64,000 nucleotides of DNA from Candidatus Pelagibacter ubique HIMB140 (GCF_025558165.1 NZ_LAMZ01000001.1:992001-1056000); one strand, 5' to 3'. Shown: positions 52,633 through 61,306, counted from the first letter of the stretch. Notes: a model not told the origin generated them from the letters alone. Translations and numbers: made by a program.

Positions 52633-52845
52633 ATGAGTACACTACAAGGTAAAATAAAATGGTATAATGGTAAAAAGGGATATGGCTTTATAGAGAGAGA
52701 CGACAAAGAGAAAGATGCCTTTGTACATGCTTCAGCTGTAAAAGCTGCTGGAATGAGATTTCTTAATGAAGGTGATAAACTTGAATTCACATTAGAAGAC
52801 GGTCCTAAAGGTCCTTCTGCAGTAAATTTAAAAAAAATAGACTAA
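52633..52845 (+). CDS. Cold-shock domain protein (CspA family)
   Basis: 70-residue OB-fold RNA/DNA-binding protein. The RNP1 motif KGYGFIERDD and RNP2-like AFVHASAV are intact, with the N-terminal GKIKWYNGKKG. It acts as an RNA chaperone, not necessarily only in the cold. A strong intrinsic terminator follows, suggesting abundant, self-contained expression. Confidence 0.95.
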   Translation: MSTLQGKIKWYNGKKGYGFIERDDKEKDAFVHASAVKAAGMRFLNEGDKLEFTLEDGPKGPSAVNLKKID

Positions 52846-52862
52846 TTTTCGTAAAATTTCTA

Positions 52863-52904
52863 AAGGACGTTATTTCTACGTTAGTAGATTAACGTCCTTT
52901 TTTT
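52863..52904 (+). terminator. Intrinsic terminator after the cold-shock gene
   Basis: A 10-base perfect inverted repeat (AAGGACGTTA at 52863-52872 and TAACGTCCTT at 52890-52899) is followed by a run of seven T. It ends the infA/tRNA-Phe/csp transcript and is the clearest terminator in the window. Confidence 0.85.
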
Positions 52905-52948
52905 ATTTAAGCCTTGAATATTAATAATTTTTGTCTAAAAGGCTGCTC

Positions 52949-53017
52949 ATGAATATAAATATTACATACAGAATTACTTATAGAAGTACTCACAGAATCT
53001 GTTTCCATAGCCATTAG
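52949..53017 (+). CDS. Possible 22-residue leader peptide upstream of the tRNA-His/hisS/hisZ/hisG group
   Basis: A short frame MNINITYRITYRSTHRICFH ending SH carries three histidines among its last eight codons, and its stop (53015-53017) lies within a small hairpin. It is upstream of histidine-related genes. The codons could make a His-sensing leader, but the histidines are not consecutive, no good Shine-Dalgarno is visible, and chance frames of this size are common. Confidence 0.2.
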   Translation: MNINITYRITYRSTHRICFHSH

Positions 53018-53033
53018 GCTATTTATTTATATT
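53007..53033 (+). terminator. Small hairpin with T-rich tail (weak terminator or attenuator)
   Basis: ATAGCC (53007-53012) pairs with GGCTAT (53017-53022) around an ATTA loop, followed by TTTATTTATAT. The 6-base stem is short and the T tract interrupted, so termination would be inefficient. It overlaps the stop of the possible leader peptide. Confidence 0.3.
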
Positions 53034-53077
53034 ATAATTTTCATTCCACATAAAATAAGATAATAACTAAAGGATAA

Positions 53078-53151
53078 GCTTTGGTGGTGAAATAGTATCA
53101 CGTCGGTTTGTGGATCCGAAGTCGTAGGAGCGTAACCTACCCAAAGTACCA
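53078..53151 (+). tRNA. tRNA-His(GTG) lacking G-1, with unusual D- and T-loops
   Basis: Acceptor GCTTTGG pairs with CCAAAGT (G1:U72 wobble), discriminator A73 and encoded CCA follow, and the base before position 1 is A, so there is no encoded G-1. The D-stem is GTGA/TCAC with loop AATAGTA, which has no GG pair. The anticodon loop is TTGTGGA (GTG at 53110-53112) on a stem with a T-T mismatch at its base. The T-stem is GTAGG/CCTAC with loop AGCGTAA in place of TTCRANY. It ends 5 bases before hisS. Confidence 0.85.
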
Positions 53152-53156
53152 CTAAA

Positions 53157-54551
53157 ATGGAAAAAGATAAAAAACTCAATCCTTCCTTACCATCTGGATT
53201 TGAAGATCGTTGGAATAAAAAGTTAGTTTTAAAAAAACAACTTTTAAAAGTGATTGAAAAAAATTTTTTAAAATTTGGAGCTGAACCATTAGAAACCCCT
53301 TCTTTTGAGATCAGTGAAAATATTGGTTCGTTTTTAGCAGAGGACGAGGATAACCCTATGTCTGATGTATTCTCATTCAAAGATGGTGATAAAAATATTA
53401 CACTTAGATATGATCTTTCTAGTCCTTTAGCTAGATTTGTTGCTCAAAACAACCAAGAGCTTCCATCAATTTACAAAAGATACGCAATTCAGAATGTTTT
53501 TAGAAATGAAAAAGCAGGAAATGGAAGATACAGAGAGTTCATGCAGGCTGACTTTGATATTGTTGGAAATGTTAATTCAGCTCAAGCTAATGCAGAACTT
53601 TGTAATTTAATCTCAAGTACACTCTTAGATTGTGGTTTGAATAAAGATCAATTCACAATCAATATTAGTAACAGAAAAATAGTACAAGGTTTAATTGATG
53701 ATTTAAAAATATCTGAAGATAAGCAATTAAAAGTAATTAGAGCTATTGATAAATTAGATAAACCTGGATTTGGTTTAAAAGGTGTTGAAGATCTTCTTAA
53801 AAAAGAGAGAAAAGATGCAAGCGGTGCAGTTACAAAAGGTGCTGATCTAACAGACGAACAAGCATCACAAATATTAAATTTTTTAAAAATAAAAGACTTA
53901 AAACAATTAAAAGAAAATTTAAAAAATCCACTGTCTCAAGAAGGAATTAAAGAGCTTGAGGAAATTTTTGAAATTTTAGGATTTGGTTCTAATTTAGAAC
54001 AAGTACAAACCAATTTTACTATTGTTAGAGGTTTAGCTTATTATTCTGATTTTATTGTTGAAACTAACTTAAATTTTAAAGTTACAAATAATAAAGGAAA
54101 AGAAGTTGATATTGGCAGCATTTGTTCGGGAGGTTCTTATGCAAAGCTTATTTCAAGATTTAAAGGGGTAGATATTCCAGGTACAGGAATTAGTTTTGGT
54201 GTGGATAGATTGTTATTTGCACTTTTGCAATTGGATCAGATTAAGGTGGATGATCAAAAGCCTGTTTTAGTCTGTGTGATGGATGAAAAATATCTAAAAA
54301 ATTATTACGAAATTGTAGATCAATTAAGAGAAAATAACATCAATGCAGAAATTTTTTTAGATACAAAGAAAAATTTAGGTAAGCAATTAACCTTAGCAAA
54401 TAAGCGTGAATTAAATGTAGCAGTTATATGTGGTGACAATGAATTTAATGAAGGCACAGTAACGATAAAAAATCTCAAAGGTGTTAAAGGTGAAAACAAC
54501 AAAACATTTCCAAAATCAAATTTAATAGATGAAATCAAAAAACTTATCTGA
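53157..54551 (+). CDS. hisS: Histidyl-tRNA synthetase, alphaproteobacterial/eukaryote-like type
   Basis: Class II synthetase charging tRNA-His. Motif 2 reads FRNEKAGNGRYREFMQADFDIVG around residues 118-140 (here split: FRNEKAGNGRYREF, then MQADFDIVG), which resembles eukaryotic HisRS more than the E. coli type. The histidine-binding motif is RGLAYYSDF where E. coli has RGLDYY. The C-terminal anticodon-binding domain begins near residue 365. Length 464. It is immediately downstream of a tRNA-His with matching unusual identity (no G-1, A73) and overlaps hisZ by 23 bases. Confidence 0.95.
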   Translation: MEKDKKLNPSLPSGFEDRWNKKLVLKKQLLKVIEKNFLKFGAEPLETPSFEISENIGSFLAEDEDNPMSDVFSFKDGDKNITLRYDLSSPLARFVAQNNQELPSIYKRYAIQNVFRNEKAGNGRYREFMQADFDIVGNVNSAQANAELCNLISSTLLDCGLNKDQFTINISNRKIVQGLIDDLKISEDKQLKVIRAIDKLDKPGFGLKGVEDLLKKERKDASGAVTKGADLTDEQASQILNFLKIKDLKQLKENLKNPLSQEGIKELEEIFEILGFGSNLEQVQTNFTIVRGLAYYSDFIVETNLNFKVTNNKGKEVDIGSICSGGSYAKLISRFKGVDIPGTGISFGVDRLLFALLQLDQIKVDDQKPVLVCVMDEKYLKNYYEIVDQLRENNINAEIFLDTKKNLGKQLTLANKRELNVAVICGDNEFNEGTVTIKNLKGVKGENNKTFPKSNLIDEIKKLI

Positions 54552-55581
54552 AAATATTCTTAGATCTGTAAAATCGAAGGGTTACAAATATATAGATTTA
54601 CCCTCAGTTATTGAGGCTAATCATATCGTTCAAAGGTCAGGTGAAAACTTTAGAAAATTTATTTTTTCATTTACTGATCAAAATGGAAGTGAGCTGTGTC
54701 TTAGACCAGATTTAACAATTGCATCCTGCTTAAGATATTTAGAAAATAATTTAAAAGGAAAAGAAAAAATTTTCTATAGTGGTCAAGCTTATAGAAAATC
54801 TGACAATAAAAGTGATTCTATTATTCGAGATCAAATTGGATTCGAAATTTTAGGTTCTAAAGATGAAAAAAATGATGATAAAGAAATTATCAATACTTCG
54901 CTAAAATCTCTTCAAAATATTAAATATTCTTCAGGCAAATTAACAATAGGAAATGTTGAAATATTTAATTTGTTAATTTCAAAACTAGATATCCCGAAAA
55001 GATGGAAGTTAAGATTATCAAGACATTTTTGGAGAGAAGATTACTTTAATGATCTTTTAAAAAGATTGGAAACAAACTCCGATGTAGATCCAACAATCGT
55101 TGAAATAGATAAAAAGCGTTATTTAAAAATGCTAAAAGAGGATCTATCAAAAGTAGTAGCAGGTAGAACTATTAATGAGATATTAAATCGATTTGATAAC
55201 AAAATTAAAGATCCAAGAAGAGCTAGTAAAGGTAAAGGTGTTTCAAAAATTATTAAAGACTTCTTAAAAATCAAATGCCCAATCAATGAGGCTGCATCTG
55301 AGTTAAATAAATTTTTTAAAAAAAATAGAATTAATTTGGTGGTCGATCAAAGATATTTTCCTATCTCTAACAACAAAGTTTCAAAACTAAATGTAGTATT
55401 TTCAACTTCTTTTGGAAGACAATTAGAATATTACACAGGAATGGTTTTTAAAATTGATGTTAAATCAAAAAATAAATTAAAAAATATTATTAATGGTGGT
55501 CGTTATGATCGATTAATTTCTGATCTTGGGTCAAAAAATCAAATACCAGCAGTTGGGGCTGCATTAAATTTAAATTATTAA
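54529..55581 (+). CDS. hisZ: ATP phosphoribosyltransferase regulatory subunit
   Basis: HisRS-like paralogue without aminoacylation function that forms an octamer with short HisG and is needed for its activity and histidine feedback. The class II fold is visible in ELCLRPDLTIASCLRY and GQAYRKSDNK, with the final INGGRYDRLI. Length 350. It overlaps hisS and hisG (one base), so the three are one operon. Confidence 0.92.
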   Translation: MKSKNLSENILRSVKSKGYKYIDLPSVIEANHIVQRSGENFRKFIFSFTDQNGSELCLRPDLTIASCLRYLENNLKGKEKIFYSGQAYRKSDNKSDSIIRDQIGFEILGSKDEKNDDKEIINTSLKSLQNIKYSSGKLTIGNVEIFNLLISKLDIPKRWKLRLSRHFWREDYFNDLLKRLETNSDVDPTIVEIDKKRYLKMLKEDLSKVVAGRTINEILNRFDNKIKDPRRASKGKGVSKIIKDFLKIKCPINEAASELNKFFKKNRINLVVDQRYFPISNNKVSKLNVVFSTSFGRQLEYYTGMVFKIDVKSKNKLKNIINGGRYDRLISDLGSKNQIPAVGAALNLNY

Positions 55582-56273
55582 TGAAGAAAAATATTTTAAA
55601 TATTGGAATTCCTAGCAAAGGTAGACTCAGAAAGGATGTCTTAAACATATTTAAAAAAAATAAATTAAATCTAATTTCAGAAAGAGGAGAAAGAGATTTA
55701 TTAGGTTCAATTAAACAAAAGAAAAATGTTAAAATTTTATACCTTCATGCAAGAGAAATTATAGAAAGACTAGGAGATGGTTCTTTAGATCTAGGATTTT
55801 CCGGATTTGATTTGTTGAAAGAGAGTGAAATAAATATTCAAAAGAAAATTAATGTGATTAAAAAATATGACTTCGGGAAGGCCACGTTAGTAGTTGCAAT
55901 TCCAGATCCTTGGATTGATGTTCAAACTATTGCTGATTTAGAGGAAATAGCATTTGAGTTTAGAGACAAGAAAAAGAAAAGATTAAGAGTTGCTACCAAA
56001 TATCCAAATTTAACAAGAGATTTTTTATTTTCCAAAGGGGTTACTCAATTTAAATTAGTAGATAGTTTAGGTGCTACAGAGGCATATCCTTTTACTGGTT
56101 CATCAGAAATAATTACTGACATCACTTCAACAGGAGAAACTTTAAAAGCTAATAATCTAAGAATTTTAAAAGATGGTGAAATATTAAAATCAGAGGCTTG
56201 TATGATGATATCTAAATCATCCTCTAAAAATAAATCTCTTAAAAGTTTAGCTAGATTACTTTCTAAGAATTAA
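55581..56273 (+). CDS. hisG: ATP phosphoribosyltransferase, short form
   Basis: First enzyme of histidine synthesis, 230 residues. It is the short type without the C-terminal regulatory domain, which agrees with hisZ being present. Motifs include LNIGIPSKGRLRKD, DLGFSGFDLL and the PRPP-binding region DSLGATEAYPFTGSSEIITDI. It is last of the tRNA-His-hisS-hisZ-hisG unit. Confidence 0.95.
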   Translation: MKKNILNIGIPSKGRLRKDVLNIFKKNKLNLISERGERDLLGSIKQKKNVKILYLHAREIIERLGDGSLDLGFSGFDLLKESEINIQKKINVIKKYDFGKATLVVAIPDPWIDVQTIADLEEIAFEFRDKKKKRLRVATKYPNLTRDFLFSKGVTQFKLVDSLGATEAYPFTGSSEIITDITSTGETLKANNLRILKDGEILKSEACMMISKSSSKNKSLKSLARLLSKN

Positions 56274-56387
56274 ATCTTTCCAATAAATAAGAATAATTTT
56301 AATAATATCTAGGTTTCGAAGGATTGCATAAAGACCAACTAGCATTCCTAAACCAATAATAATTTTAAATATTAATAATAATTCCAT
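56256..56387 (-). CDS. Possible small hydrophobic protein (43 residues)
   Basis: Minus-strand frame starting MELLLIFKIIIGLGMLVGLY and ending YWKDLILRK, with one strong hydrophobic helix and a basic tail. It fills the gap between hisG and rmuC and overlaps the hisG end by 18 bases convergently. I recognise no family. Hydrophobic frames arise easily in AT-rich DNA, so this needs conservation to be believed. Confidence 0.35.
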   Translation of the reverse strand: MELLLIFKIIIGLGMLVGLYAILRNLDIIKIILIYWKDLILRK

Positions 56388-56418
56388 TACATATTTTATA
56401 TATGATATAAAGTGATTC

Positions 56419-57516
56419 ATGGAAGCTATATTTTTAGTTATTTTAATTTTGCTGCTTGGAGCAGTTTCGACAATTCTTTACTTAAATTTAAGATCTAAGC
56501 CTGAAGATCAAAAAGAAAATAAAGAAGCTGAAGAAATAGCTAACTTAAAATCTGAAATTTCAAGTTTAAAGGATACTTTAAATACAACAATCAATAGCTC
56601 ACTTGGAGCAATGTCCACTTCATTTAACAATCTGTCTACTGGAGTAACAAAAGATATGACAGAGGCTTTAACTAAAGTAGATGAAAAAGTTGGAAATTTT
56701 AATCAACAAGTTCAACTATTAAATCAAAGCCAAGAAGGAATAACTAAGATTTTAGCTGGTGTTAAAAAATATGGAACTCTTGCAGAGTTTAGTTTGGATG
56801 CACTGATTAAAGATTTACTTCCAGCTTCTCAATTCATGACAAATGTGAAAATGAAAGAAAATACAAGTGAGAATGTAGAATTTGCAATTAAGCTACAAGG
56901 TGATGTTTTAGTTCCAGTTGATAGTCATTTTCCGGTGGAGAAATTTAAAGCAATTACCGATGGTCATGACGCGGAAGATAAAAGGTTAGTTGCAGATGCT
57001 AGAGCAAAATTAGCCACTGCATTTAAAGCAAAAGCTAAAAGTGTAAATGAAAAATATATTGTACCACCAAAAACTACTGACTTTGCAATTGTGTATGCTC
57101 CTACAGAAAGTTTATACAAAGAGTTAACTGAATACCAAGACCCAAGTACAAAAGAATTATTAACGCAAGAATTAATGAAAAAATATAAAGTTGTAATTTG
57201 TGGCCCTAATACTTTGTCAGCATATTTGCAATCTTTACATATGGGCTTTCAATCCTTGAAAGTTCAAAAGGGTGCAACTGAAATTTACAATCATTTAAAA
57301 ACAATAAGTACAAGATTTTCAAAACACTTTGACAACATAGTAGTTCTTAGAAAAAAATTAGAAGATGCTATGGGTGTAGTAGATAAATTTGGAACAGATG
57401 CGAGATCAATAAATAGAACTTTGGAAAGTATAAAAGATCCAGAACAAGTTGAGAAAGCTGTACAAACAGACAACGTTGAAAAATTTGTTGATAAACAAAG
57501 ACAAATAAAAAATTAG
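56419..57516 (+). CDS. rmuC: DNA recombination protein RmuC
   Basis: Membrane-anchored, coiled-coil protein with a nuclease-like C-terminal domain that limits inversions and other rearrangements at repeats. The N-terminal helix (residues 2-22) is followed by a predicted coiled coil (about 35-115) and the RmuC core with VPVDSHFPVEKFKAI and YAPTESLYKEL. Length 365 is on the short side for the family. It precedes two exonuclease genes. Confidence 0.92.
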   Translation: MEAIFLVILILLLGAVSTILYLNLRSKPEDQKENKEAEEIANLKSEISSLKDTLNTTINSSLGAMSTSFNNLSTGVTKDMTEALTKVDEKVGNFNQQVQLLNQSQEGITKILAGVKKYGTLAEFSLDALIKDLLPASQFMTNVKMKENTSENVEFAIKLQGDVLVPVDSHFPVEKFKAITDGHDAEDKRLVADARAKLATAFKAKAKSVNEKYIVPPKTTDFAIVYAPTESLYKELTEYQDPSTKELLTQELMKKYKVVICGPNTLSAYLQSLHMGFQSLKVQKGATEIYNHLKTISTRFSKHFDNIVVLRKKLEDAMGVVDKFGTDARSINRTLESIKDPEQVEKAVQTDNVEKFVDKQRQIKN

Positions 57517-57553
57517 TTTCTTTTTTTTGATAATACCATTTATAAGAAATCTC

Positions 57554-58240
57554 ATGCAATGGAATCGTAAATATGATTATCCAAAATCTTCAAGAGCAAC
57601 AGTTGATGGTATTAGAAGATACCTTTTGGGAGAAGAAAAATTACCAAGTGTTACTTCAATTTTAGATGTTACTAAATCTGAGGAGGATAAAGCAGCACTA
57701 GCAAATTGGAGAGAGAGAACAGGATATAAAGAAGCTGAAGCTATCACAAAAGCAGCAAGCAGTAGAGGTTCGCAGATGCATAACTACTTAGAATCTTATT
57801 TGCTTGGTAGAGAAAATTTAAGTTTTTTTGATGATAATGAACAATATAAATTGATGGCAAAAGAAATAATAGATCATGGTTTAAAAAATAGATTGGAAGA
57901 AATATGGGGTGTTGAGTGTACATTGTACTATCCAGATAAGTATGCTGGCACTGCGGACTGTGTTGGAGTTTATGAAGGAAGAGAAACAATTATAGATTTT
58001 AAACAAAGCAATAAACCAAAGAAAGCTGAGTATATCGATTCATGGTTATTACAAACCAGCGCTTATTCTTTAGCTCATAATGTTGTGTATAACTCCAATA
58101 TCACTTCTTGTGTTATTTTGGTCTGCACTGTAGATAAATTATTCCAAGAATTTAAAATTCAAGGACATGATTTAGTCATCTATCAAAATTTGTTTTTAGG
58201 AAGATTAAAAAAATTTCATGAACTATCTAATTTAACTTAA
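57554..58240 (+). CDS. PD-(D/E)XK exonuclease, MGME1-like
   Basis: 228-residue nuclease of the PD-(D/E)XK fold. After an N-terminal LPSVTSIL segment, the helix RGSQMHNYLESYLLG is followed by the catalytic core YAGTADCVGVYEG...TIIDFKQS, giving the Asp and the D-x-K pair, and then QTSAYSLAH. This order matches mitochondrial genome maintenance exonuclease 1 and related phage/bacterial single-strand exonucleases. I start at ATG 57554 (MQWNRKYDYP); a start at 57527 is possible. It lies between rmuC and exonuclease I, 15 bases before the latter. Confidence 0.75.
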   Translation: MQWNRKYDYPKSSRATVDGIRRYLLGEEKLPSVTSILDVTKSEEDKAALANWRERTGYKEAEAITKAASSRGSQMHNYLESYLLGRENLSFFDDNEQYKLMAKEIIDHGLKNRLEEIWGVECTLYYPDKYAGTADCVGVYEGRETIIDFKQSNKPKKAEYIDSWLLQTSAYSLAHNVVYNSNITSCVILVCTVDKLFQEFKIQGHDLVIYQNLFLGRLKKFHELSNLT

Positions 58241-58255
58241 AATATATAAGAAAAT

Positions 58256-59692
58256 ATGGACAAATTTGTAATCTACGACACTGAAACAACTAATAGCACT
58301 ATTTGGGGATCAATTATTGAGGTTGGAGCAGTTGTTGTTGATAAAAATTTAAATGAAATTGGTAAGTTAAATATCAGAGGCAGAATGCCAGAAGGAGAAG
58401 TGCCTAGTGCTAAAGCTCTATTGGTAAACTCAACAAGTATCGATTTACTTACTAAAGGAAATTATTCTCATTATGAATTTTTAGGAGCAGTTGAAAACTT
58501 CTTTTCAAAAGCTGCCCCAGCATTATTCATGGGATGGAGTAACTTAAATTTTGATAGACGTATGTTTCATTTTAATTTTTTTAAAGGTAACAGATATCCT
58601 TATATTACTCACTCGTCTCCAAATAAAGAACACGACGGTCTTCATGTTGCAAGAGCTGCACAAACAATTAATTCTGAAACTTTAAAAACTGAACTAACAG
58701 ATGCTGGAAATGAAAGTCTTGCTCTTGAAGGTTTAGCAAGACAACAAGGATTTGATACTTCACAACAACACACCGCGTATCATGATGCATTTACAAGTTT
58801 AAAAATTTTAAGAATTATAAAAGAAAAGCATAATGATAATTGGGAAAAATTTTTGACTACCTCTACAAAGAGTAGTGTGGAATCTATTTTAAAGACAGAG
58901 GGTATATATTCAATTTTTGAAAATGTTAAAGGAAGAAATATGATGTATTTAGTTTCAACCTTACATCCAGAACATTGTTTTCATCCAACTTATGCTTCTT
59001 GGGGATATCTATGGGATTTAAGAAGAGATCCAGAGCCTTTTCTAAACATGTCAGTTAATGAGCTTAAAGCTAATCTTAAAAAAATCAGTCCAAAAGCTCT
59101 AAGAGTTATAAAAACAAATAAAGCGCCTGTTGTATTAGATAAAAAATTTGCATTAAAAGAAAAAGCCTATGCAGATCTAGATTTAGAAACAATTCAAAAA
59201 AGAGCTAAATTAGTTAGATCTAGTGAAAACTTATGCAAAAATATTCAAATCATTAATAGAGAAGCTGCAGAAGAAAAGTCACAAACTCAAAACCAAGAAG
59301 ATTTACTTCCCGAAGAAACTTTGTATGAGAAATTTGTTCCAAACAAAGATACTGCTTTATTCAAAACGTGGCACAGTTCATCATGGGAAGATAAATTAAG
59401 ATTATTAGATAAATTTCAAGATAAAAGATGTGCATGGTTTGGGCAAAAAATAATTTACCAAGAAGCACCTCACGTATTGCCACCTGATTTATATAAAAAT
59501 ATTAAAAGTGAGATAGCTAGAAGAATTTTGAGTAAAAATAGAGAAAAGTGGCAAACTATAGCAATGGCATACACTGAAATAGACACCTTAAGAGATCAAG
59601 CATCTAATAGAGATGATGAAGAAGAACTTAAAAAATTAGATGAAATAAATGAATTTATTATGTCTATTGAAAAAAAATATGAAATTGCATAG
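58256..59692 (+). CDS. sbcB: Exodeoxyribonuclease I
   Basis: 3'-5' single-strand DNA exonuclease acting in mismatch repair and recombination. The DEDDh residues are in VIYDTETT, a middle WSNLNFDRRMFHF motif and the last HDAFTSLKI. The SH3-like and C-terminal helical ExoI domains follow (WDLRRDPEPFLNMS). The 478-residue length matches E. coli ExoI (475). Confidence 0.93.
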   Translation: MDKFVIYDTETTNSTIWGSIIEVGAVVVDKNLNEIGKLNIRGRMPEGEVPSAKALLVNSTSIDLLTKGNYSHYEFLGAVENFFSKAAPALFMGWSNLNFDRRMFHFNFFKGNRYPYITHSSPNKEHDGLHVARAAQTINSETLKTELTDAGNESLALEGLARQQGFDTSQQHTAYHDAFTSLKILRIIKEKHNDNWEKFLTTSTKSSVESILKTEGIYSIFENVKGRNMMYLVSTLHPEHCFHPTYASWGYLWDLRRDPEPFLNMSVNELKANLKKISPKALRVIKTNKAPVVLDKKFALKEKAYADLDLETIQKRAKLVRSSENLCKNIQIINREAAEEKSQTQNQEDLLPEETLYEKFVPNKDTALFKTWHSSSWEDKLRLLDKFQDKRCAWFGQKIIYQEAPHVLPPDLYKNIKSEIARRILSKNREKWQTIAMAYTEIDTLRDQASNRDDEEELKKLDEINEFIMSIEKKYEIA

Positions 59693-59726
59693 TTGACTTT
59701 AAAACTTTAATTAATAGAAAGGATTT

Positions 59727-60044
59727 ATGCTTATAGATTTTAAAGATGAAGATTTTGATAGTAAAATCAAAAATGAAGATGTTTCGGTAATTCAGTTTTC
59801 AGCTGCTTGGTGTGGTCCTTGCAAAGCTTTAAAACCAGTAATGGATAAATTAGCTGATGAATACAAAGGTAAAGCTGGTTTTTATTATGCTGATGTAGAA
59901 GATGGTGGAATAAATACCGGAAGTGCTGCTGGTATAAGAGGGGTACCAACTGTTATTATTTACAAAAAAGGTGTTGAAGTAGATAGAAAAGTTGGTGGAG
60001 TGCCCGAAAGCCACATGAAAGAATTTTTAGAAAAAAATATCTAA
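59727..60044 (+). CDS. Thioredoxin
   Basis: Cytoplasmic disulfide reductant of 105 residues with the classic AAWCGPCKALKPVM active site and the cis-proline region GIRGVPTVIIYKKG. A clear Shine-Dalgarno-like AAAGGA precedes the ATG by a few bases, rare in this window. It overlaps the convergent folC end by 4 bases. It could be the main TrxA or an accessory thioredoxin. Confidence 0.93.
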   Translation: MLIDFKDEDFDSKIKNEDVSVIQFSAAWCGPCKALKPVMDKLADEYKGKAGFYYADVEDGGINTGSAAGIRGVPTVIIYKKGVEVDRKVGGVPESHMKEFLEKNI

Positions 60045-61306
60045 TTCAAATTAAGTATTTCTCCAGCTAGATAAAGAGAACCTGTAATTAAAATTATATC
60101 GTTTTTCTTGACCGAAATAGACTTGATTGCTTTAAATATATCCTCTTTGTACTGAGCATTTTTGAAAGAATTTAGTTTGTTTTTTAAGTCTTTACCGCCT
60201 ATTGAATTAGGTTGGTTTGGAATATCAATAGTGGTCAAGGTTGAGATATTTTTATAATAACTAATATACTCATTATGATCTTTGTTGGACATCATACCTA
60301 AGATTAAGTGTTTATTACAATCTAAAGTTTGGAGGTATTCATTTACCACTCTAGCTCCATCAGGATTATGATCTCCAGAAATTAATAATGTATTATTTTT
60401 TACAAGTTCTTTTAGTTTTCCAGATTTAATTTCCTGTAATCTTGCAAGATTATTAATATTTTGAATACCACTTACTATTTCATTGTTTTGAATTCCGAGA
60501 TTTAAAGTTCTTATAGTTGCAATAGCAGTTGATATATTTTCTAGTTGAAACTGACCAAGAACGTTCGGTAGAGGAAGTTTCAAACCTCCCAATTTATCCT
60601 CATAGTAAAAAAAACCATTCTCTTGAATTGAATAACTATAGTCTTCATTAAAAAATAACTTATTTGAAGAGTTATGTTTAATAGTTTTTTTAATACATTC
60701 CATTGTCTCTTTTTTATTTTGCTTTGCGATAACAATATTTGAATTAAGTAAGGCTGATGTTTTTTCAAAAACAATTTGCTCAATTGTTTGATTTTCTTTT
60801 GGAAGCCAGTCGAGATGGTCTTTACTTATAGATGTTACTATACTTGCAAGATTACTCTTTAAAATATTGGTAGCATCAAAACGGTGGAATAAACCACTTT
60901 CAATTAAGTTGATATTGTCAGGATATTGGGCAGCTTTATAAAAAAAACAAGCTGATAACATTTCAAAAACAGTTATTGGTTCGTTATTATTAACTTTTTC
61001 TACCTCTTCTAATAAATCAGCTAATTCCTCGTCATTTAATTCCTGATTATTAAATACAAATCTTTCATTAATTTTTTGTATATGTGGGCTCGTATACACA
61101 TTGCATTTTAAATTTGCTTCCTTGAGAATTGCATAAATAGCCTGGATGGTAGAGTTCTTTCCATTAGTTCCAACAACTGATATGGCCTTAATTTTATCTT
61201 GAGGATTTCCTAATTTTTTACAAAGATTTTGAATTCTATCTAAAGATAAATCTATTTCTTTAGGATGCAACTTTTGAAAATTGCTGAGTATCTTCTGAAG
61301 TTTCAT
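60041..61306 (-). CDS. folC: Folylpolyglutamate/dihydrofolate synthase
   Basis: Mur-ligase-fold enzyme that forms dihydrofolate and adds glutamates to folates. The P-loop is VVGTNGKNST, followed by TSPHIQKINERF and the C-terminal GDHNPDGARVV. The 421-residue length is normal. The start lies 47 bases inside the accD 3' end, in another frame. accD-folC adjacency is widespread. Confidence 0.94.
   Translation of the reverse strand: MKLQKILSNFQKLHPKEIDLSLDRIQNLCKKLGNPQDKIKAISVVGTNGKNSTIQAIYAILKEANLKCNVYTSPHIQKINERFVFNNQELNDEELADLLEEVEKVNNNEPITVFEMLSACFFYKAAQYPDNINLIESGLFHRFDATNILKSNLASIVTSISKDHLDWLPKENQTIEQIVFEKTSALLNSNIVIAKQNKKETMECIKKTIKHNSSNKLFFNEDYSYSIQENGFFYYEDKLGGLKLPLPNVLGQFQLENISTAIATIRTLNLGIQNNEIVSGIQNINNLARLQEIKSGKLKELVKNNTLLISGDHNPDGARVVNEYLQTLDCNKHLILGMMSNKDHNEYISYYKNISTLTTIDIPNQPNSIGGKDLKNKLNSFKNAQYKEDIFKAIKSISVKKNDIILITGSLYLAGEILNLN

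Noticed and set aside
52433..52642. Minus-strand frame over infA end and tRNA-Phe
   Set aside because: Shadow of the tRNA and infA on the opposite strand; no family resemblance.
53027..53380. Minus-strand frame of 117 codons over tRNA-His and hisS
   Set aside because: Antisense to a certain tRNA and a certain synthetase gene; composition is that of a shadow frame.
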